Origin: Citrobacter amalonaticus
Lineage (GTDB): Bacteria > Pseudomonadota > Gammaproteobacteria > Enterobacterales > Enterobacteriaceae
Assembly: GCF_002918555.1 (NCBI RefSeq)
Contig: NZ_PQMB01000001.1
Location: forward strand, 496,087 to 560,086
Length of the DNA: 64,000 nt
Reading direction: 5' to 3'
The notes under the pieces were generated by a model. The model worked only from the letters and a program-made list of their open reading frames with translations. It did not search any database and was not told the origin of the DNA. Shown piece by piece: positions 18,715 through 29,272 of the stretch (the first letter of the stretch is position 1; each line of letters begins with the position of its first letter). The position numbers and the translations under genes are program-made.

Positions 18715-19755
18715 TTACGGAATAAGGAGTACCTTGCCTGGCATCGGATTGTGCGCGATCTCCTGTATCTCCTGCACAAAACTTTCAAACCCACCCTGAT
18801 GAGCGATCAGCGGCTCAAGGTTTAACCGACGCCCGGCCAGTAATTGCGTCGCCGTCTCCCACTCCACGCCCGGCCAGGGCTGAGAGTAGTTCATCCAGCT
18901 ACCGATGAGGGTTAACTCTTTACGCAGGATTTTACCAAACGTGGTCGGACTCAGATTCAGATCCTGATGTAACGTGCCCACCAGCGCCAGTTGCGCATGA
19001 GGTCCCGCCAGTTCGACGGCAAGCGATACCGTTTGCGGCACGCCGGCCGTTTCCAGAATCAGCTGATCGAAACGTATTTCATGCAATCCCGCCTGGATCT
19101 CACTGACGGCCTGTTCCCGGGAATTCCAGGTGTGCGTTGCGCCCAGTGACTTCGCCAGCGTGAGCTTTTCGGGATTGATATCAATCGCCGTCACGCTTCG
19201 CGCCCCCAACGCCGCGGCACATTGCACAGCCAGCAGACCGATGGTTCCGGCCCCGACAATAATCACGTTTTTATCCTTACAGCCCTGCGCGAGGTGAAAG
19301 GCATGTAATCCCACGGTGATGGGCTCAATAAAAGCGCCCTCTTCAATCGGCATATCAGGGGGCAGGACAAATAAATTTTTGCGATTAACCACGATATATT
19401 CAGCAAATCCGCCATCCCGCCGTGAGCCGATAAAATCATATTTCACGCAAAGTGAGTAAAAACCTTTCTGGCATTCAGAACATTCAAAACAGGGTAATAG
19501 CGGAACGCAGGCAACGGCATCACCAGCGTGTAAATCTGTCACACCCGCCCCCAGTTTTTCGACAGTCCCGCTGAATTCGTGCCCCAGCGTTATGGGATAA
19601 TAATGAGCCCCGTTTTTAAATAAGCGCGGGAGATCGGAACCACAGACTCCTGAGCTGGCGATTTTAACCAGCACATCATCCTCGTGGTTAATTTCAGGCA
19701 TGGGCCGTTCTTCAAGGCGAACGATGCCGTCAGTATCATTAACAACTGATTTCAT
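18715..19755 (-). CDS. gatD: GatD, galactitol-1-phosphate 5-dehydrogenase
   Basis: A 346-aa zinc-dependent medium-chain dehydrogenase that oxidises galactitol 1-phosphate to tagatose 6-phosphate. Visible are the catalytic zinc ligands (SGVCGSDLPRL, GHEFSG), the four-cysteine structural zinc loop (CFECSECQKGFYSLC) and the Rossmann motif (VIIVGAGTIGLLAVQ). ATG at 19755 is preceded by AGGAG and gives the exact K-12 length; a TTG two codons earlier is not needed. Confidence 0.95.
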   Translation of the reverse strand: MKSVVNDTDGIVRLEERPMPEINHEDDVLVKIASSGVCGSDLPRLFKNGAHYYPITLGHEFSGTVEKLGAGVTDLHAGDAVACVPLLPCFECSECQKGFYSLCVKYDFIGSRRDGGFAEYIVVNRKNLFVLPPDMPIEEGAFIEPITVGLHAFHLAQGCKDKNVIIVGAGTIGLLAVQCAAALGARSVTAIDINPEKLTLAKSLGATHTWNSREQAVSEIQAGLHEIRFDQLILETAGVPQTVSLAVELAGPHAQLALVGTLHQDLNLSPTTFGKILRKELTLIGSWMNYSQPWPGVEWETATQLLAGRRLNLEPLIAHQGGFESFVQEIQEIAHNPMPGKVLLIP

Positions 19756-19804
19756 TGACAACTCCTGAGATATTAAGGGGGAGACTTTCCCCCTTATTTA
19801 ACGA

Positions 19805-21160
19805 TTATTTTGCGGTAGTCATTTTCTCTTGCGCAATAAAGCCACGGGCACGCCGCCAGGTCATCAGAATTCCGACCAGATAAATTGCGCCGATGATGAT
19901 AAAGCCGGGAATATTTTGCGGTGAAAATATCTGAATTAATAACCAGGTTACCGGAGAGCCGCCCTGATCCAGCGATGCGACCATCCCCCCGGCTTTCAGC
20001 GTACCGGCATTTGCCGCCAGTTGTGTATGCAGGCCGATGGTTTGCGTTGCAATCCACAGCGTCATGCTCATGATGATAATGCCCGATATCAACGTACGGA
20101 ACAGATTGCCCCGATGCACACCGACCGCCATTGCGACAAAGAAACCGATGGTCGCCAGATCGCCAAAGGGCAATACCTGGTTACCCGGCACGCAGACCGC
20201 AATCAGAATGGTCAAGGGAATAAAAATCAGGCTGGCAGAAACAACGGCGGTATGGCCCAGCAGCAGGGCCGGATCGAGACCAATTAAGAACTCCTGGCCG
20301 CCAAATTTCGCCTGCAAGCGGCTTCGCGCCTGTTTAGCAATCGGCGTCAGTCCATCCATTATCGGTTTAATCACGCGAGGCATAAGCAGCATCACCGCTG
20401 CCGTTTTAACCGCCAGTTGCAAAACGCCCTTAGCGTCATACCCTGCAAGAACCCCGATGATCAGCCCCATCACAAAACCCACGGTAACAGGTTCACCGAA
20501 CGGACCAAACTTACGCTGGATATCATCGGCGCTGAACTTAATCCGGTTAACGCCGGGTATTTTTTCGATAATGGCATCCACCAGCACGGCTATCGGGCCA
20601 AGATATGCCGAGCTACCGTGCGGAATGGCAATACCATCAAGTTCAAAATAATCCCGCGTATCGCGGGCAAACCAGTCACCCAGCTTGTATACAAAGGCGG
20701 CATGAATAACGACACCGAGAATACCCACCAAATAAGAGCCGGTAGCAAGATGGAGCATTGCGCCGGTGAAGGTCATATGCCAGATATTCCAGATATCGAC
20801 ATTAACCACTCGCGTCATGCGGGTCACGAGCATGAGAATATTCACACCAATTGCCACAGGTATGGCGATCAGGGCAATCTGCGACGCCCAGGTCATCGGC
20901 GAAGAGCCAGGCCAACCGATATCCACAACATGAAGATTAAGGTCAAAATTTTCCGCCATCGCCTTTGCTGCCGGGCCGATGGAGTCCAGCATCAGGCCAA
21001 TAACCAGCCCAATCCCCACAAACCCAATCCCGATATGCAGCCCGGATTTAAAACAGTCCCCGATTTTCATTCCCAACAGTTTTGAGAAAATGATGATCAC
21101 GATTGGCAACATGACCGTTGGGCCGAGATCGAGGATATAGCGCATTACGTCCGAAAACAT
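19805..21160 (-). CDS. gatC: GatC, galactitol PTS EIIC permease
   Basis: The 451-aa membrane component of the galactitol phosphotransferase system, the same length as in E. coli. It is strongly hydrophobic with many membrane spans and carries the family block DGIAIPHGSSAYLGPIAVLV. It takes up galactitol while GatB and GatA pass phosphate to it. Its start lies 3 bases after the gatB stop, implying translational coupling. Confidence 0.96.
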   Translation of the reverse strand: MFSDVMRYILDLGPTVMLPIVIIIFSKLLGMKIGDCFKSGLHIGIGFVGIGLVIGLMLDSIGPAAKAMAENFDLNLHVVDIGWPGSSPMTWASQIALIAIPVAIGVNILMLVTRMTRVVNVDIWNIWHMTFTGAMLHLATGSYLVGILGVVIHAAFVYKLGDWFARDTRDYFELDGIAIPHGSSAYLGPIAVLVDAIIEKIPGVNRIKFSADDIQRKFGPFGEPVTVGFVMGLIIGVLAGYDAKGVLQLAVKTAAVMLLMPRVIKPIMDGLTPIAKQARSRLQAKFGGQEFLIGLDPALLLGHTAVVSASLIFIPLTILIAVCVPGNQVLPFGDLATIGFFVAMAVGVHRGNLFRTLISGIIIMSMTLWIATQTIGLHTQLAANAGTLKAGGMVASLDQGGSPVTWLLIQIFSPQNIPGFIIIGAIYLVGILMTWRRARGFIAQEKMTTAK

Positions 21161-21163
21161 AGC

Positions 21164-21448
21164 TCACCCCTGTAAGATATCCAGAATTTTATTCTGTAAT
21201 GCTTCTATGCCCACACCAGAAATAAATGGCATCCCGTGTACTAATGGAATATCGCCAAACGCGCGATCAACCCTTGCGGTAGTACAAATGAGATGAGCGC
21301 CATCCATATAGGTTTCAATTTCATTTACCCGACACTGGATAAGATCAATATCAATACCGTGGGCACGACATAACTCTTTTATCTCTTCTGCGGCCATCGT
21401 CGAAGTGGCAACCGCCCCGCCGCAGGCAACTATTATTTTGCGTTTCAT
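21164..21448 (-). CDS. gatB: GatB, galactitol PTS EIIB component
   Basis: A 94-aa EIIB of the PTS lactose/galactitol type. The phosphocysteine is in the P-loop near the N-terminus ([14 protein letters not shown], Cys9). It receives phosphate from GatA and gives it to galactitol bound on GatC. The gap between gatA and gatB is 189 bases and is filled by a palindromic repeat element, an unusually long break inside a PTS operon. Confidence 0.95.
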   Translation of the reverse strand: MKRKIIVACGGAVATSTMAAEEIKELCRAHGIDIDLIQCRVNEIETYMDGAHLICTTARVDRAFGDIPLVHGMPFISGVGIEALQNKILDILQG

Positions 21449-21460
21449 GGAAATTCCTTT

Positions 21461-21562
21461 TTATACTTTAAATAATTCAGGTTGCGGTAAGGCGGCAACG
21501 CAGGGTGAGGCCCGGATTACAAAGAGAATGCGTCCGCAATCTGAAGTATGACGAGTAGATAT
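21461..21562. repeat. Palindromic intergenic repeat copy between gatA and gatB
   Basis: It begins TTATACTTTAAATAATTCAG-GTTGC and ends GAAGTATGACGAGTAGATA, the two inverted ends of the recurrent element. The middle (GGCGGCAACGC ... GCGTCCGC) can also pair in part. It occupies about 100 of the 189 bases between gatA and gatB, so it is transcribed as part of the gat mRNA. Confidence 0.7.
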
Positions 21563-21637
21563 ATTTCGTCCTTCAGTCCTCACCTGCTGCCCTGATGCTT
21601 CCTGAATAATTTTGTGTATATATTGAAGGTAGATGTT

Positions 21638-22090
21638 CTATTTATCAGTAAGTAAAACATTGTCTCTGAAGTACGTCAGTAATTCTTTTTCTGGTAATGT
21701 AATCAGGGTTTCAACCACCTCCGTTTGTTGTAGTTTGCCAAACAAACATCGTAATAATGTTAATTGTTCCGTCGGATTTTCAACAATGAGTGCGATAATT
21801 AAAGAGACTGCGACTTCATTGTCATCATCCGCCTGTTGAAAGTAGACCGGTGTCTCTGTCCTTATCAGATAAATAGCCGGTGACCTGGCGTGAATCGCTT
21901 CACAATGAGGGATCGCAACCGCATAGTTATCCAGCATAATACCGGTTGGATAACGCGCTTCCCGCGCAATAAGCGCAGCAGGATACGTTTCATGTACGAC
22001 GTTCATTTTCAGCATTTCATCGCCAATATGCGTTAATACCGCCGTACGATCGGCAAAGGTTATTCCGGTACGAATAAATAAATGAGTCAT
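21638..22090 (-). CDS. gatA: GatA, galactitol PTS EIIA component
   Basis: A 150-aa EIIA of the mannitol/fructose class. Phospho-His62 lies in AVAIPHCEAIHA. It accepts phosphate from HPr and passes it to GatB. The start is placed at ATG 22090 (MTHLFIRTG), matching K-12; an in-frame ATG eight codons upstream lies within the repeat element at 22102-22149 and would give an N-terminus not seen in the family. Confidence 0.94.
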   Translation of the reverse strand: MTHLFIRTGITFADRTAVLTHIGDEMLKMNVVHETYPAALIAREARYPTGIMLDNYAVAIPHCEAIHARSPAIYLIRTETPVYFQQADDDNEVAVSLIIALIVENPTEQLTLLRCLFGKLQQTEVVETLITLPEKELLTYFRDNVLLTDK

Positions 22091-22101
22091 AAGCATCTCG
22101 A

Positions 22102-22149
22102 TTATACTCGTCATACTTCAAGTTGCTGGTCGCGTTTCAGCGCAGCCTT
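22102..22149. repeat. Half copy of the palindromic repeat between gatZ and gatA
   Basis: TTATACTCGTCATACTTCAA-GTTGCTGG is one conserved end of the recurrent element, oriented opposite to the half copy at 23447-23510. It lies in the 62-base gatZ-gatA gap and ends at the gatA start region. Confidence 0.7.
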
Positions 22150-22152
22150 GTT

Positions 22153-23418
22153 TTAGTCAAGCGTACATCCATAACGATAAGCACGTAATACGTCATAAAT
22201 CTTGTCGGTAATCAGTGCATGAGGCGTCTTCTGTAACTCTCCCGCCAGAACACGTTCAAATTGTTTAGGCAGATATTGGCTAAGCATCCCCAGGGGGATA
22301 TCAACGTCATTCAGCCGGGTAATCATCGTATCCATACACTGCTTAATGCGACTATGCGGCCAGTAATAACGAATGCGATCCGAAAGGCTGTAATGAATAT
22401 CGCGTAACGATTCGCTGAACAGCGGATGATAATATTTTTTCCAGTACTGAGGCTCATTCAACATCACTTCATCAATTACCTCCAGACTGCCGCTGCGGTG
22501 TTCCGGGGCAATAAGCTCATTTTCAATTTTCGCCAGTGCAAAAATCGCTTCGCGTAAAGCGAACGTTAGCGCAGGTCCTGTTTTCAGAATGGCAAAATGA
22601 TCGCGAACTAATGACCGGTAGGCGTCTCGCGTTTGATAATCCGTTGAATGCGCTTCGAATACCATTTTTGTCCCTTCGATCCAGGCAGAAAGTTCAAGGG
22701 CGGCCTGTGGGACATAATGGATAACCTTGCTGTGATCAAACTCCACGCCAGGCTGTACAACAATGGCAATGACCCGGGATAACGCCTCAGCTAACCCGGC
22801 TGCGATAAACGCTTTCTGATGCGTACGCAATGTATTTGCCGCATCTTCCGCACGGGTGACATGAACGGCGTCAATTGAACTGGACTCACCGCCGGGTACC
22901 GGCACTTCGGTACCAATGATGTAAGTGAGTTGCTCCCGGTGCGCGTTTGTCGCGACCTCCTCTGCCGCTTTGCACAGTATGGCGGCACGTTGCGCAACGG
23001 TTTCAGGAGCCAGCGGAACCGGGTCGCCCAGACAAGACATCGAAGCATCCAGATGAATTTTGCAAAAACCCGCGGCCACATACGCTTTCACCAGATCGAC
23101 AGACTTTTCCATCGCCGACTCAGCGCCTTCATTTTGCCAGCAGTTAGGGCCAAGATGATCGCCCCCAAGAATTATCCGTTCACGCGCAAAACCCACTTTA
23201 TCCGCAATCGCGTAGACAAAATCGCGAAAATCCGCAGGCGTCATCCCGGTATAGCCGCCAAACTGGTTTACCTGGTTGGAAGTTGCTTCAATGAGCACGT
23301 TGCGGGAACTGACAAGATCAAATGTCAGCGCAGCTTCGATCACCAGGGGATGGGCTGAACACACGGAGCAGATCCCAATGTGCTCACCCGCTTTATGACG
23401 CGCAATAAGTTCTTTCAT
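22153..23418 (-). CDS. gatZ: GatZ, tagatose-1,6-bisphosphate aldolase chaperone-like subunit
   Basis: A 421-aa protein of the GatZ/KbaZ family with the conserved start [20 protein letters not shown]. It is needed for full activity and stability of the GatY aldolase and has no catalytic zinc site of its own. Two adjacent ATGs are possible; the second (23418) has better spacing from AAGGAA. It lies second in the operon after gatY. Confidence 0.95.
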   Translation of the reverse strand: MKELIARHKAGEHIGICSVCSAHPLVIEAALTFDLVSSRNVLIEATSNQVNQFGGYTGMTPADFRDFVYAIADKVGFARERIILGGDHLGPNCWQNEGAESAMEKSVDLVKAYVAAGFCKIHLDASMSCLGDPVPLAPETVAQRAAILCKAAEEVATNAHREQLTYIIGTEVPVPGGESSSIDAVHVTRAEDAANTLRTHQKAFIAAGLAEALSRVIAIVVQPGVEFDHSKVIHYVPQAALELSAWIEGTKMVFEAHSTDYQTRDAYRSLVRDHFAILKTGPALTFALREAIFALAKIENELIAPEHRSGSLEVIDEVMLNEPQYWKKYYHPLFSESLRDIHYSLSDRIRYYWPHSRIKQCMDTMITRLNDVDIPLGMLSQYLPKQFERVLAGELQKTPHALITDKIYDVLRAYRYGCTLD

Positions 23419-23446
23419 CATTTTTTCCTTGTTAAATTAAACAGAG

Positions 23447-24361
<915 letters not shown>

Positions 24362-24391
24362 TCATATCCTATCGATTACTTTCGAATTCAA

Positions 24392-24437
24392 AATATATTG
24401 AAAGCATTTGTTTATAAATGTCGTGATTTCGATCATA
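24392..24437 (-). promoter_or_regulatory. gatY promoter with probable CRP site
   Basis: On the reverse strand TATGA-TCGAAA-TCACG (24437-24422) matches the CRP consensus TGTGA-N6-TCACA at 8 of 10 positions. A -10 candidate TATATT lies at 24397-24392, about 35 bases from the CRP centre, which is class II geometry. This fits catabolite control of galactitol use. TTTCG/CGAAA repeats nearby could be GatR operators, but I cannot confirm this. Confidence 0.6.
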
Positions 24438-24507
24438 AAAATGAACATGCGAAAAAAGTGGCGTGCTTCAGAAAGGAAAACGCATGAGCGCAGATGCGGA
24501 TAAGGGC

Positions 24508-24537
24508 AAAAAAAACGGCTTCCGTTTCGGGAAGCCG
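24508..24537 (-). terminator. Intrinsic terminator of fbaB
   Basis: The reverse strand has CGGCTTCC-CGAAAC-GGAAGCCG followed by eight T residues, 23 bases after the fbaB stop. It separates fbaB from the downstream gat operon, which reads the same way. Confidence 0.88.
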
Positions 24538-24559
24538 CTGGGGATGGAGAGGAATGCGG

Positions 24560-25612
24560 TCAGGCGATAGTGACTTTGCTGTCCAGATAGACATCCTGAA
24601 CGGCATTAATTAATTTCACACCTTCGGACATCGATTTTTTGAAGGCCTTGCGCCCAAGAATCAACCCCATGCCGCCCGCACGCTTGTTGATAACCGCGGT
24701 ACGCACCGCATCGCTGAGGTCAGTTTCTCCGCCTGCGGCACCTCCCGAGTTGATCAGCCCGGCACGGCCCATGTAGCAGTTGGCTAACTGGTAGCGCACC
24801 AGATCGATAGGATTCTCGCTGGTCAGTTTGCTGTACACCCGATCGTCGGTATAACCGAAATTAACCGCTTTGTAGCCGCCGTTATTTTCCGCCATTTTCT
24901 GTTTGACAATGTCAGCGCCAATCGTCGCCGCCAGATGGTTAGCCTGCCCGGTCAGATCGGCAGATACGTGGTAATCCACGCCGTCTTTTTTAAACGCCGG
25001 ATTACGCAGATACGCCCATAATACGGTAACCATCCCCAGTTCGTGCGCCCGCTCAAAAGCAGCGGAGATCTCCTCTATCTGGCGGCGAGACTCTTCCGAG
25101 CCAAAATAGATAGTCGCCCCTACCGCCACCGCGCCAAGATTAAACGCCTGTTCGACGCTTGCATACAACGTCTGGTCGAACGTATTGGGATAGCTCAGGG
25201 TTTCGTTGTGGTTGAGTTTCATCAGGAAAGGAATGCGGTGCGCGTAGCGACGGGATACTGATGCCAGCACCCCGTAGGTGGAAGCCACACAGTTACAGCC
25301 CGCTTCAATGGCCAGTTCGACAATATTCTTCGGATCAAAATAGAGTGGATTTGCCGCAAATGAGGCACCCGCGGAGTGTTCCACCCCCTGATCAACGGGC
25401 AGAATGGACAGATAACCTGTTCCCCCCAGACGGCCCGTGTTATACAACGTCTGCATATTACGCAGTACCGTCGGCGGACGGTTATTATCGATCATCACAC
25501 GATCAACGTAGTCATGTCCGGGAAGGTAGAGCTGGTCAGAAGGAATGGTCATACAACGATGCTGTAAAAGGCTGTCGGCGTCTTTGCCAAGCAACTGCGC
25601 AATATCAGTCAT
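24560..25612 (-). CDS. fbaB: FbaB, class I fructose-bisphosphate aldolase
   Basis: A 350-aa DhnA-type class I aldolase, the length of E. coli FbaB. It uses a Schiff-base lysine rather than a metal; the family motif [18 protein letters not shown] is present near residue 68 and the phosphate-binding region [13 protein letters not shown] near residue 270. In E. coli it is expressed in gluconeogenic growth. It sits next to a class II aldolase gene (gatY) but has its own terminator. Confidence 0.95.
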   Translation of the reverse strand: MTDIAQLLGKDADSLLQHRCMTIPSDQLYLPGHDYVDRVMIDNNRPPTVLRNMQTLYNTGRLGGTGYLSILPVDQGVEHSAGASFAANPLYFDPKNIVELAIEAGCNCVASTYGVLASVSRRYAHRIPFLMKLNHNETLSYPNTFDQTLYASVEQAFNLGAVAVGATIYFGSEESRRQIEEISAAFERAHELGMVTVLWAYLRNPAFKKDGVDYHVSADLTGQANHLAATIGADIVKQKMAENNGGYKAVNFGYTDDRVYSKLTSENPIDLVRYQLANCYMGRAGLINSGGAAGGETDLSDAVRTAVINKRAGGMGLILGRKAFKKSMSEGVKLINAVQDVYLDSKVTIA

Positions 25613-25863
25613 AGCTATGCTCCCGTAATTTCCGCTTGAAAACCGGAATGTGAATTGTCCTGACCCGCTTTTGCGGGCAGCAATAAGCCTGGTACCGACC
25701 GCCCCTTTTTTCCAGGTTTAGCGCACTTTTCAGCGCTCTCTGCTGGCACGATTCACTGACAAAAAAGTGTTACACCGGTCAAGATTTCACCTTAAAGGTA
25801 TTTAAAAGGTATTATTAAGTAGTACTGTCGTGACATACCTTACCTGTCATGAAGGATTTAAAG

Positions 25864-27141
25864 ATGAAAACTACAGTGAAACTGTCGTTCATGATGTTCG
25901 TTGAATGGTTTATCTGGGGCGCATGGTTTGTTCCGCTATGGCTCTGGCTGAGTAAAAGTGGCTTTAGCGCAGGCGAGATCGGCTGGTCCTACGCCTGTAC
26001 CGCCATCGCCGCCATCCTTTCACCGATCCTCGTTGGCTCGCTGACCGACCGCTTTTTCTCGGCGCAAAAAGTCCTGGCGGTGCTGATGTTCGCCGGCGCC
26101 GTGCTGATGTATTTCGCCGCGCTGCAAACCACGTTCGCCGGATTCTTCCCGCTGTTGCTGGCCTATTCACTCACCTATATGCCAACCATCGCGCTGACCA
26201 ACAGCATTGCTTTCGCCAACGTGCCGGACGTTGAGCGCGATTTCCCGCGCATTCGCGTCATGGGTACTATCGGCTGGATTGCCTCCGGTCTTGCCTGCGG
26301 ATTTCTGCCGCAGATGTTGGGCTATAACGACATCTCACCGACCAATATCCCGCTATTGATTACCGCAGGCAGCTCTGCGCTGTTGGGCGTATTTGCCTTC
26401 TTTTTGCCGGACACGCCGCCAAAAAGTACCGGCAAGATGGATATCAAAGTGATGCTGGGGCTGGACGCGCTGATCCTCCTGCGTGATAAGAACTTCCTCG
26501 TCTTTTTCTTCTGCTCGTTTCTGTTCGCTATGCCGCTGGCGTTTTATTACATCTTCGCCAATGGTTACCTGACAGAAGTCGGCATGAAAAATGCAACCGG
26601 CTGGATGACTCTCGGCCAGTTCTCTGAAATTTTCTTTATGCTGGCTTTGCCGTTCTTCACCAAACGTTTTGGTATCAAAAAGGTATTGTTACTTGGTCTT
26701 ATCACCGCAGCGATCCGTTACGGCTTCTTTATCTTTGGCGGAGCGGAAGAATACTTCACTTACGCCCTGCTGTTCCTGGGGATTTTGCTGCACGGCGTCA
26801 GCTACGACTTCTATTACGTCACGGCCTATATCTATGTCGACAAAAAAGCACCTGTGCATATGCGTACTGCGGCACAAGGGCTTATTACCCTCTGCTGCCA
26901 GGGGTTCGGTAGTCTGCTGGGTTACCGTCTTGGCGGGGTGATGATGGAAAAAATGTTTGCTTATAAAGAGCCGGTTAATGGTCTTACCTTCAACTGGGCA
27001 GGCATGTGGACATTCGGGGCGGTGATGATCGCCGTGATTGCCGTGTTGTTTATGATTTTCTTTCGCGAATCTGACAAAGAGATCGCTGCAATTAACGTGG
27101 ACGATCGCGATTCTGCGTTGACACAAGGGGAAGTAAAATGA
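25864..27141 (+). CDS. yegT: YegT, nucleoside:H+ symporter-family transporter
   Basis: A 425-aa, 12-TM major-facilitator protein of the nucleoside/proton symporter family (NupG/XapB relatives): it shares FVEWFIWGAWFVPLWLWL near the N-terminus and the loop motif VMGTIGWIASGL. ATG at 25864, with GAAGGA upstream, gives the K-12 length; an ATG five codons earlier lies before that ribosome site. The substrate is unknown but probably a nucleoside-like N-glycoside. The stop overlaps the yegU start (ATGA). Confidence 0.93.
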   Translation: MKTTVKLSFMMFVEWFIWGAWFVPLWLWLSKSGFSAGEIGWSYACTAIAAILSPILVGSLTDRFFSAQKVLAVLMFAGAVLMYFAALQTTFAGFFPLLLAYSLTYMPTIALTNSIAFANVPDVERDFPRIRVMGTIGWIASGLACGFLPQMLGYNDISPTNIPLLITAGSSALLGVFAFFLPDTPPKSTGKMDIKVMLGLDALILLRDKNFLVFFFCSFLFAMPLAFYYIFANGYLTEVGMKNATGWMTLGQFSEIFFMLALPFFTKRFGIKKVLLLGLITAAIRYGFFIFGGAEEYFTYALLFLGILLHGVSYDFYYVTAYIYVDKKAPVHMRTAAQGLITLCCQGFGSLLGYRLGGVMMEKMFAYKEPVNGLTFNWAGMWTFGAVMIAVIAVLFMIFFRESDKEIAAINVDDRDSALTQGEVK

Positions 27142-28142
27142 AAGCAGAACGTATTCTCGGTGCTCTTTACGGGCAGGCGTTAGGGGATGCGATGGGGATG
27201 CCATCGGAACTGTGGCCTCGATCCCGCGTCAAGGCACACTTTGGCTGGATTGACCGCTTTCTGCCGGGGCCAAAAGAGAATAATGCGGCCTGCTACTTTG
27301 ACCGCGCGGAGTTTACTGATGACACCTCAATGGCGCTCTGTCTGGCCGATGCCTTGCTGGAGCGCGAAGGCGAGATTGACCCAGACCTGATTGGTCGTAA
27401 TATTCTGGACTGGGCGCTGCGTTTTGACGCCTTCAATAAAAACGTTCTTGGACCAACGTCGAAGATCGCGCTTAACGCCATTCGCGACGGTAGACCGGTT
27501 GCGGAACTGGAGAATAACGGCGTGACCAACGGAGCTGCAATGCGCGTCTCGCCGCTGGGATGCCTGCTCCCGGCACGCTGTGTGGACACCTTCATCGACG
27601 ATGTGGCCCTCGCCTCCAGCCCAACGCACAAATCGGATCTGGCTGTCGCGGGTGCCGTCGTGGTGGCATGGGCCATTTCTCGCGCTATCGACGGCGATGC
27701 CTGGTCAGAGATAGTGGATTCACTGCCGGCCATCGCCCTGCACGCACAGCAAAAGCGGATCACCACCTTCAGCGCTTCGCTTTCGGCACGTCTTGAGATC
27801 GCCCTCAAAATTGTGCGCAATGCAGACGGAGTCGAAACGGCCAGCGAACAGCTGTATCAGGTGGTCGGCGCGGGGACCAGCACCATCGAGTCAGTTGCCT
27901 GCGCTATCGCCATGGTTGAACTGGCGCAAACGGACCCCAACCGCTGCGCCATCCTCTGCGCCAACCTCGGCGGGGATACCGATACTATCGGGGCGATGGC
28001 GACCGCGATTTGTGGCGCATTGCACGGCATTCGTGCCATCGATCCGGCCTTAAAACAGGAGCTGGATACCGTGAACGCGCTTGATTTCACACGCTATGCT
28101 ACCGCGCTGGCGCGCCTGCGCGAGCAACGGGAGGTCTTATGA
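27138..28142 (+). CDS. yegU: YegU, ADP-ribosylglycohydrolase-family hydrolase
   Basis: A 334-aa member of the ADP-ribosylglycohydrolase (DraG) fold with the binuclear-metal ligands visible: GDAMGMPSE near residue 17, TDDTSMALCLADAL near residue 58, and NLGGDTDTIGAMATAI near residue 275. It likely cleaves an N-glycosidic bond. It is translationally coupled to yegT before it and yegV after it, pointing to a three-step uptake, cleavage and phosphorylation route (inference). Confidence 0.94.
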   Translation: MKAERILGALYGQALGDAMGMPSELWPRSRVKAHFGWIDRFLPGPKENNAACYFDRAEFTDDTSMALCLADALLEREGEIDPDLIGRNILDWALRFDAFNKNVLGPTSKIALNAIRDGRPVAELENNGVTNGAAMRVSPLGCLLPARCVDTFIDDVALASSPTHKSDLAVAGAVVVAWAISRAIDGDAWSEIVDSLPAIALHAQQKRITTFSASLSARLEIALKIVRNADGVETASEQLYQVVGAGTSTIESVACAIAMVELAQTDPNRCAILCANLGGDTDTIGAMATAICGALHGIRAIDPALKQELDTVNALDFTRYATALARLREQREVL

Positions 28143-29128
28143 GCGCTTCACGTTTACCCGATCTGTTGCCAATACTGACGACCCGCCAGCCGGTGACGGT
28201 GGTTGGCGCTGCGGTCATCGACGTGATTGCCGATGCTTACGCCCTGCCCTGGCGCGGCTGCGATATCGAGCTTAAGCAGCAGGGTGTCAACGTCGGCGGC
28301 TGCGCGTTGAACATCGCCGTGGCGCTGAAACGCCTTGGTATTGAGGCCAGCAATGCGCTGCCGCTTGGTCAGGGCGTATGGGCAGATATCATCCGTAACC
28401 GCATGGCGAAAGAGGGATTACAGAGCCTGATTGATAACGCCGAAGGGGATAACGGCTGGTGTCTGGCTCTGGTGGAGCCGGACGGCGAGCGAACGTTTAT
28501 GTCCTTCAGCGGTGTAGAAAATCAGTGGAACACCGACTGGCTGGCACAGCTGGTGGTTCCGCCCCGCAGCTTCATCTATTTTTGCGGTTATCAGCTTGCT
28601 TCACCGTGTGGCGAGCTGCTGGTGCAGTGGCTGGAAGGGCTGAACGAGGTCACGCCGTTCATCGATTTTGGTCCGCGGATCGGCGATATTCCGGAGGCCA
28701 TGATGACACGCATCATGGCCTGCCAGCCGCTGGTCTCGCTCAATCGTCAGGAGGCTGAAATTGCTGCCGAACGCTTCGGCTTAAGCCGCGACGTGGAACA
28801 GTTTGGTCCGCAGTGGGTGAAACGGTTCTCGGCACCGGTAGTGGTGCGCCACGACAAAGACGGCGCATGGTATTTCAGTGCTCAGGCGTCGGGCTGCGTT
28901 CCCGCATTCCCCACAACGGTGGTCGATACTATCGGTGCAGGAGACAGTCACGCTGGTGGGATGCTGGCCGGACTGGCGTCTGGCTGGTCACTCGAGGACG
29001 CCGTTCTGCTGGGAAATGCAGTGGCATCCTGGGTGGTGGGACATCGCGGCGGCGACTGCGCGCCGTTTCGCGAGGAGCTACTCTTCGCACACGGAGACAT
29101 ACAGGTCGCCGCGACACGTACTCAATAA
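28139..29128 (+). CDS. yegV: YegV, PfkB-family sugar kinase
   Basis: A 329-aa ribokinase-like kinase with the N-terminal di-glycine substrate region (NVGGCALNIAVALKRLG) and the C-terminal catalytic motif DTIGAGDSHAGGMLAGLASG containing the base Asp. Its closest known relatives are of ribokinase/nucleoside kinase type; the substrate is not known. It is 8 residues longer than the K-12 protein: the tail after FREELLFAH comes from a short duplication of the neighbouring yegW end (29184-29272). Confidence 0.93.
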   Translation: MSASRLPDLLPILTTRQPVTVVGAAVIDVIADAYALPWRGCDIELKQQGVNVGGCALNIAVALKRLGIEASNALPLGQGVWADIIRNRMAKEGLQSLIDNAEGDNGWCLALVEPDGERTFMSFSGVENQWNTDWLAQLVVPPRSFIYFCGYQLASPCGELLVQWLEGLNEVTPFIDFGPRIGDIPEAMMTRIMACQPLVSLNRQEAEIAAERFGLSRDVEQFGPQWVKRFSAPVVVRHDKDGAWYFSAQASGCVPAFPTTVVDTIGAGDSHAGGMLAGLASGWSLEDAVLLGNAVASWVVGHRGGDCAPFREELLFAHGDIQVAATRTQ

Positions 29129-29272
29129 GCCGTTGCTGGTGGTCAAGCGCCACCAGCCTGATTGCCTCTGAGCTTAACCGCCAGCTACTCTTCGCACACG
29201 AAAACGTACAGGTCGCTGCGGCAATAGCTGATGCTGTACTCAATGGGTCGTTGCTGCTGGTCAAGCGCCACC
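29077..29272. repeat. Tandem duplication of about 80-90 bases at the yegV/yegW junction
   Basis: 29077-29154 and 29184-29272 are direct repeats: both read GCTACTCTTCGCACACG, then ACAGGTCGC, then GTACTCAAT, and both end TGGTCAAGCGCCACC. The first copy has about 11 bases less. The second copy is the 3' coding end of yegW (minus strand); the first forms the last codons, stop and trailer of yegV (plus strand). Confidence 0.85.

Noticed and set aside
24422-24437. Dyads TTTCG...CGAAA near gatY as GatR operators
   Set aside because: The CRP reading explains the best-matching part, and I do not know a GatR consensus well enough to call operators.
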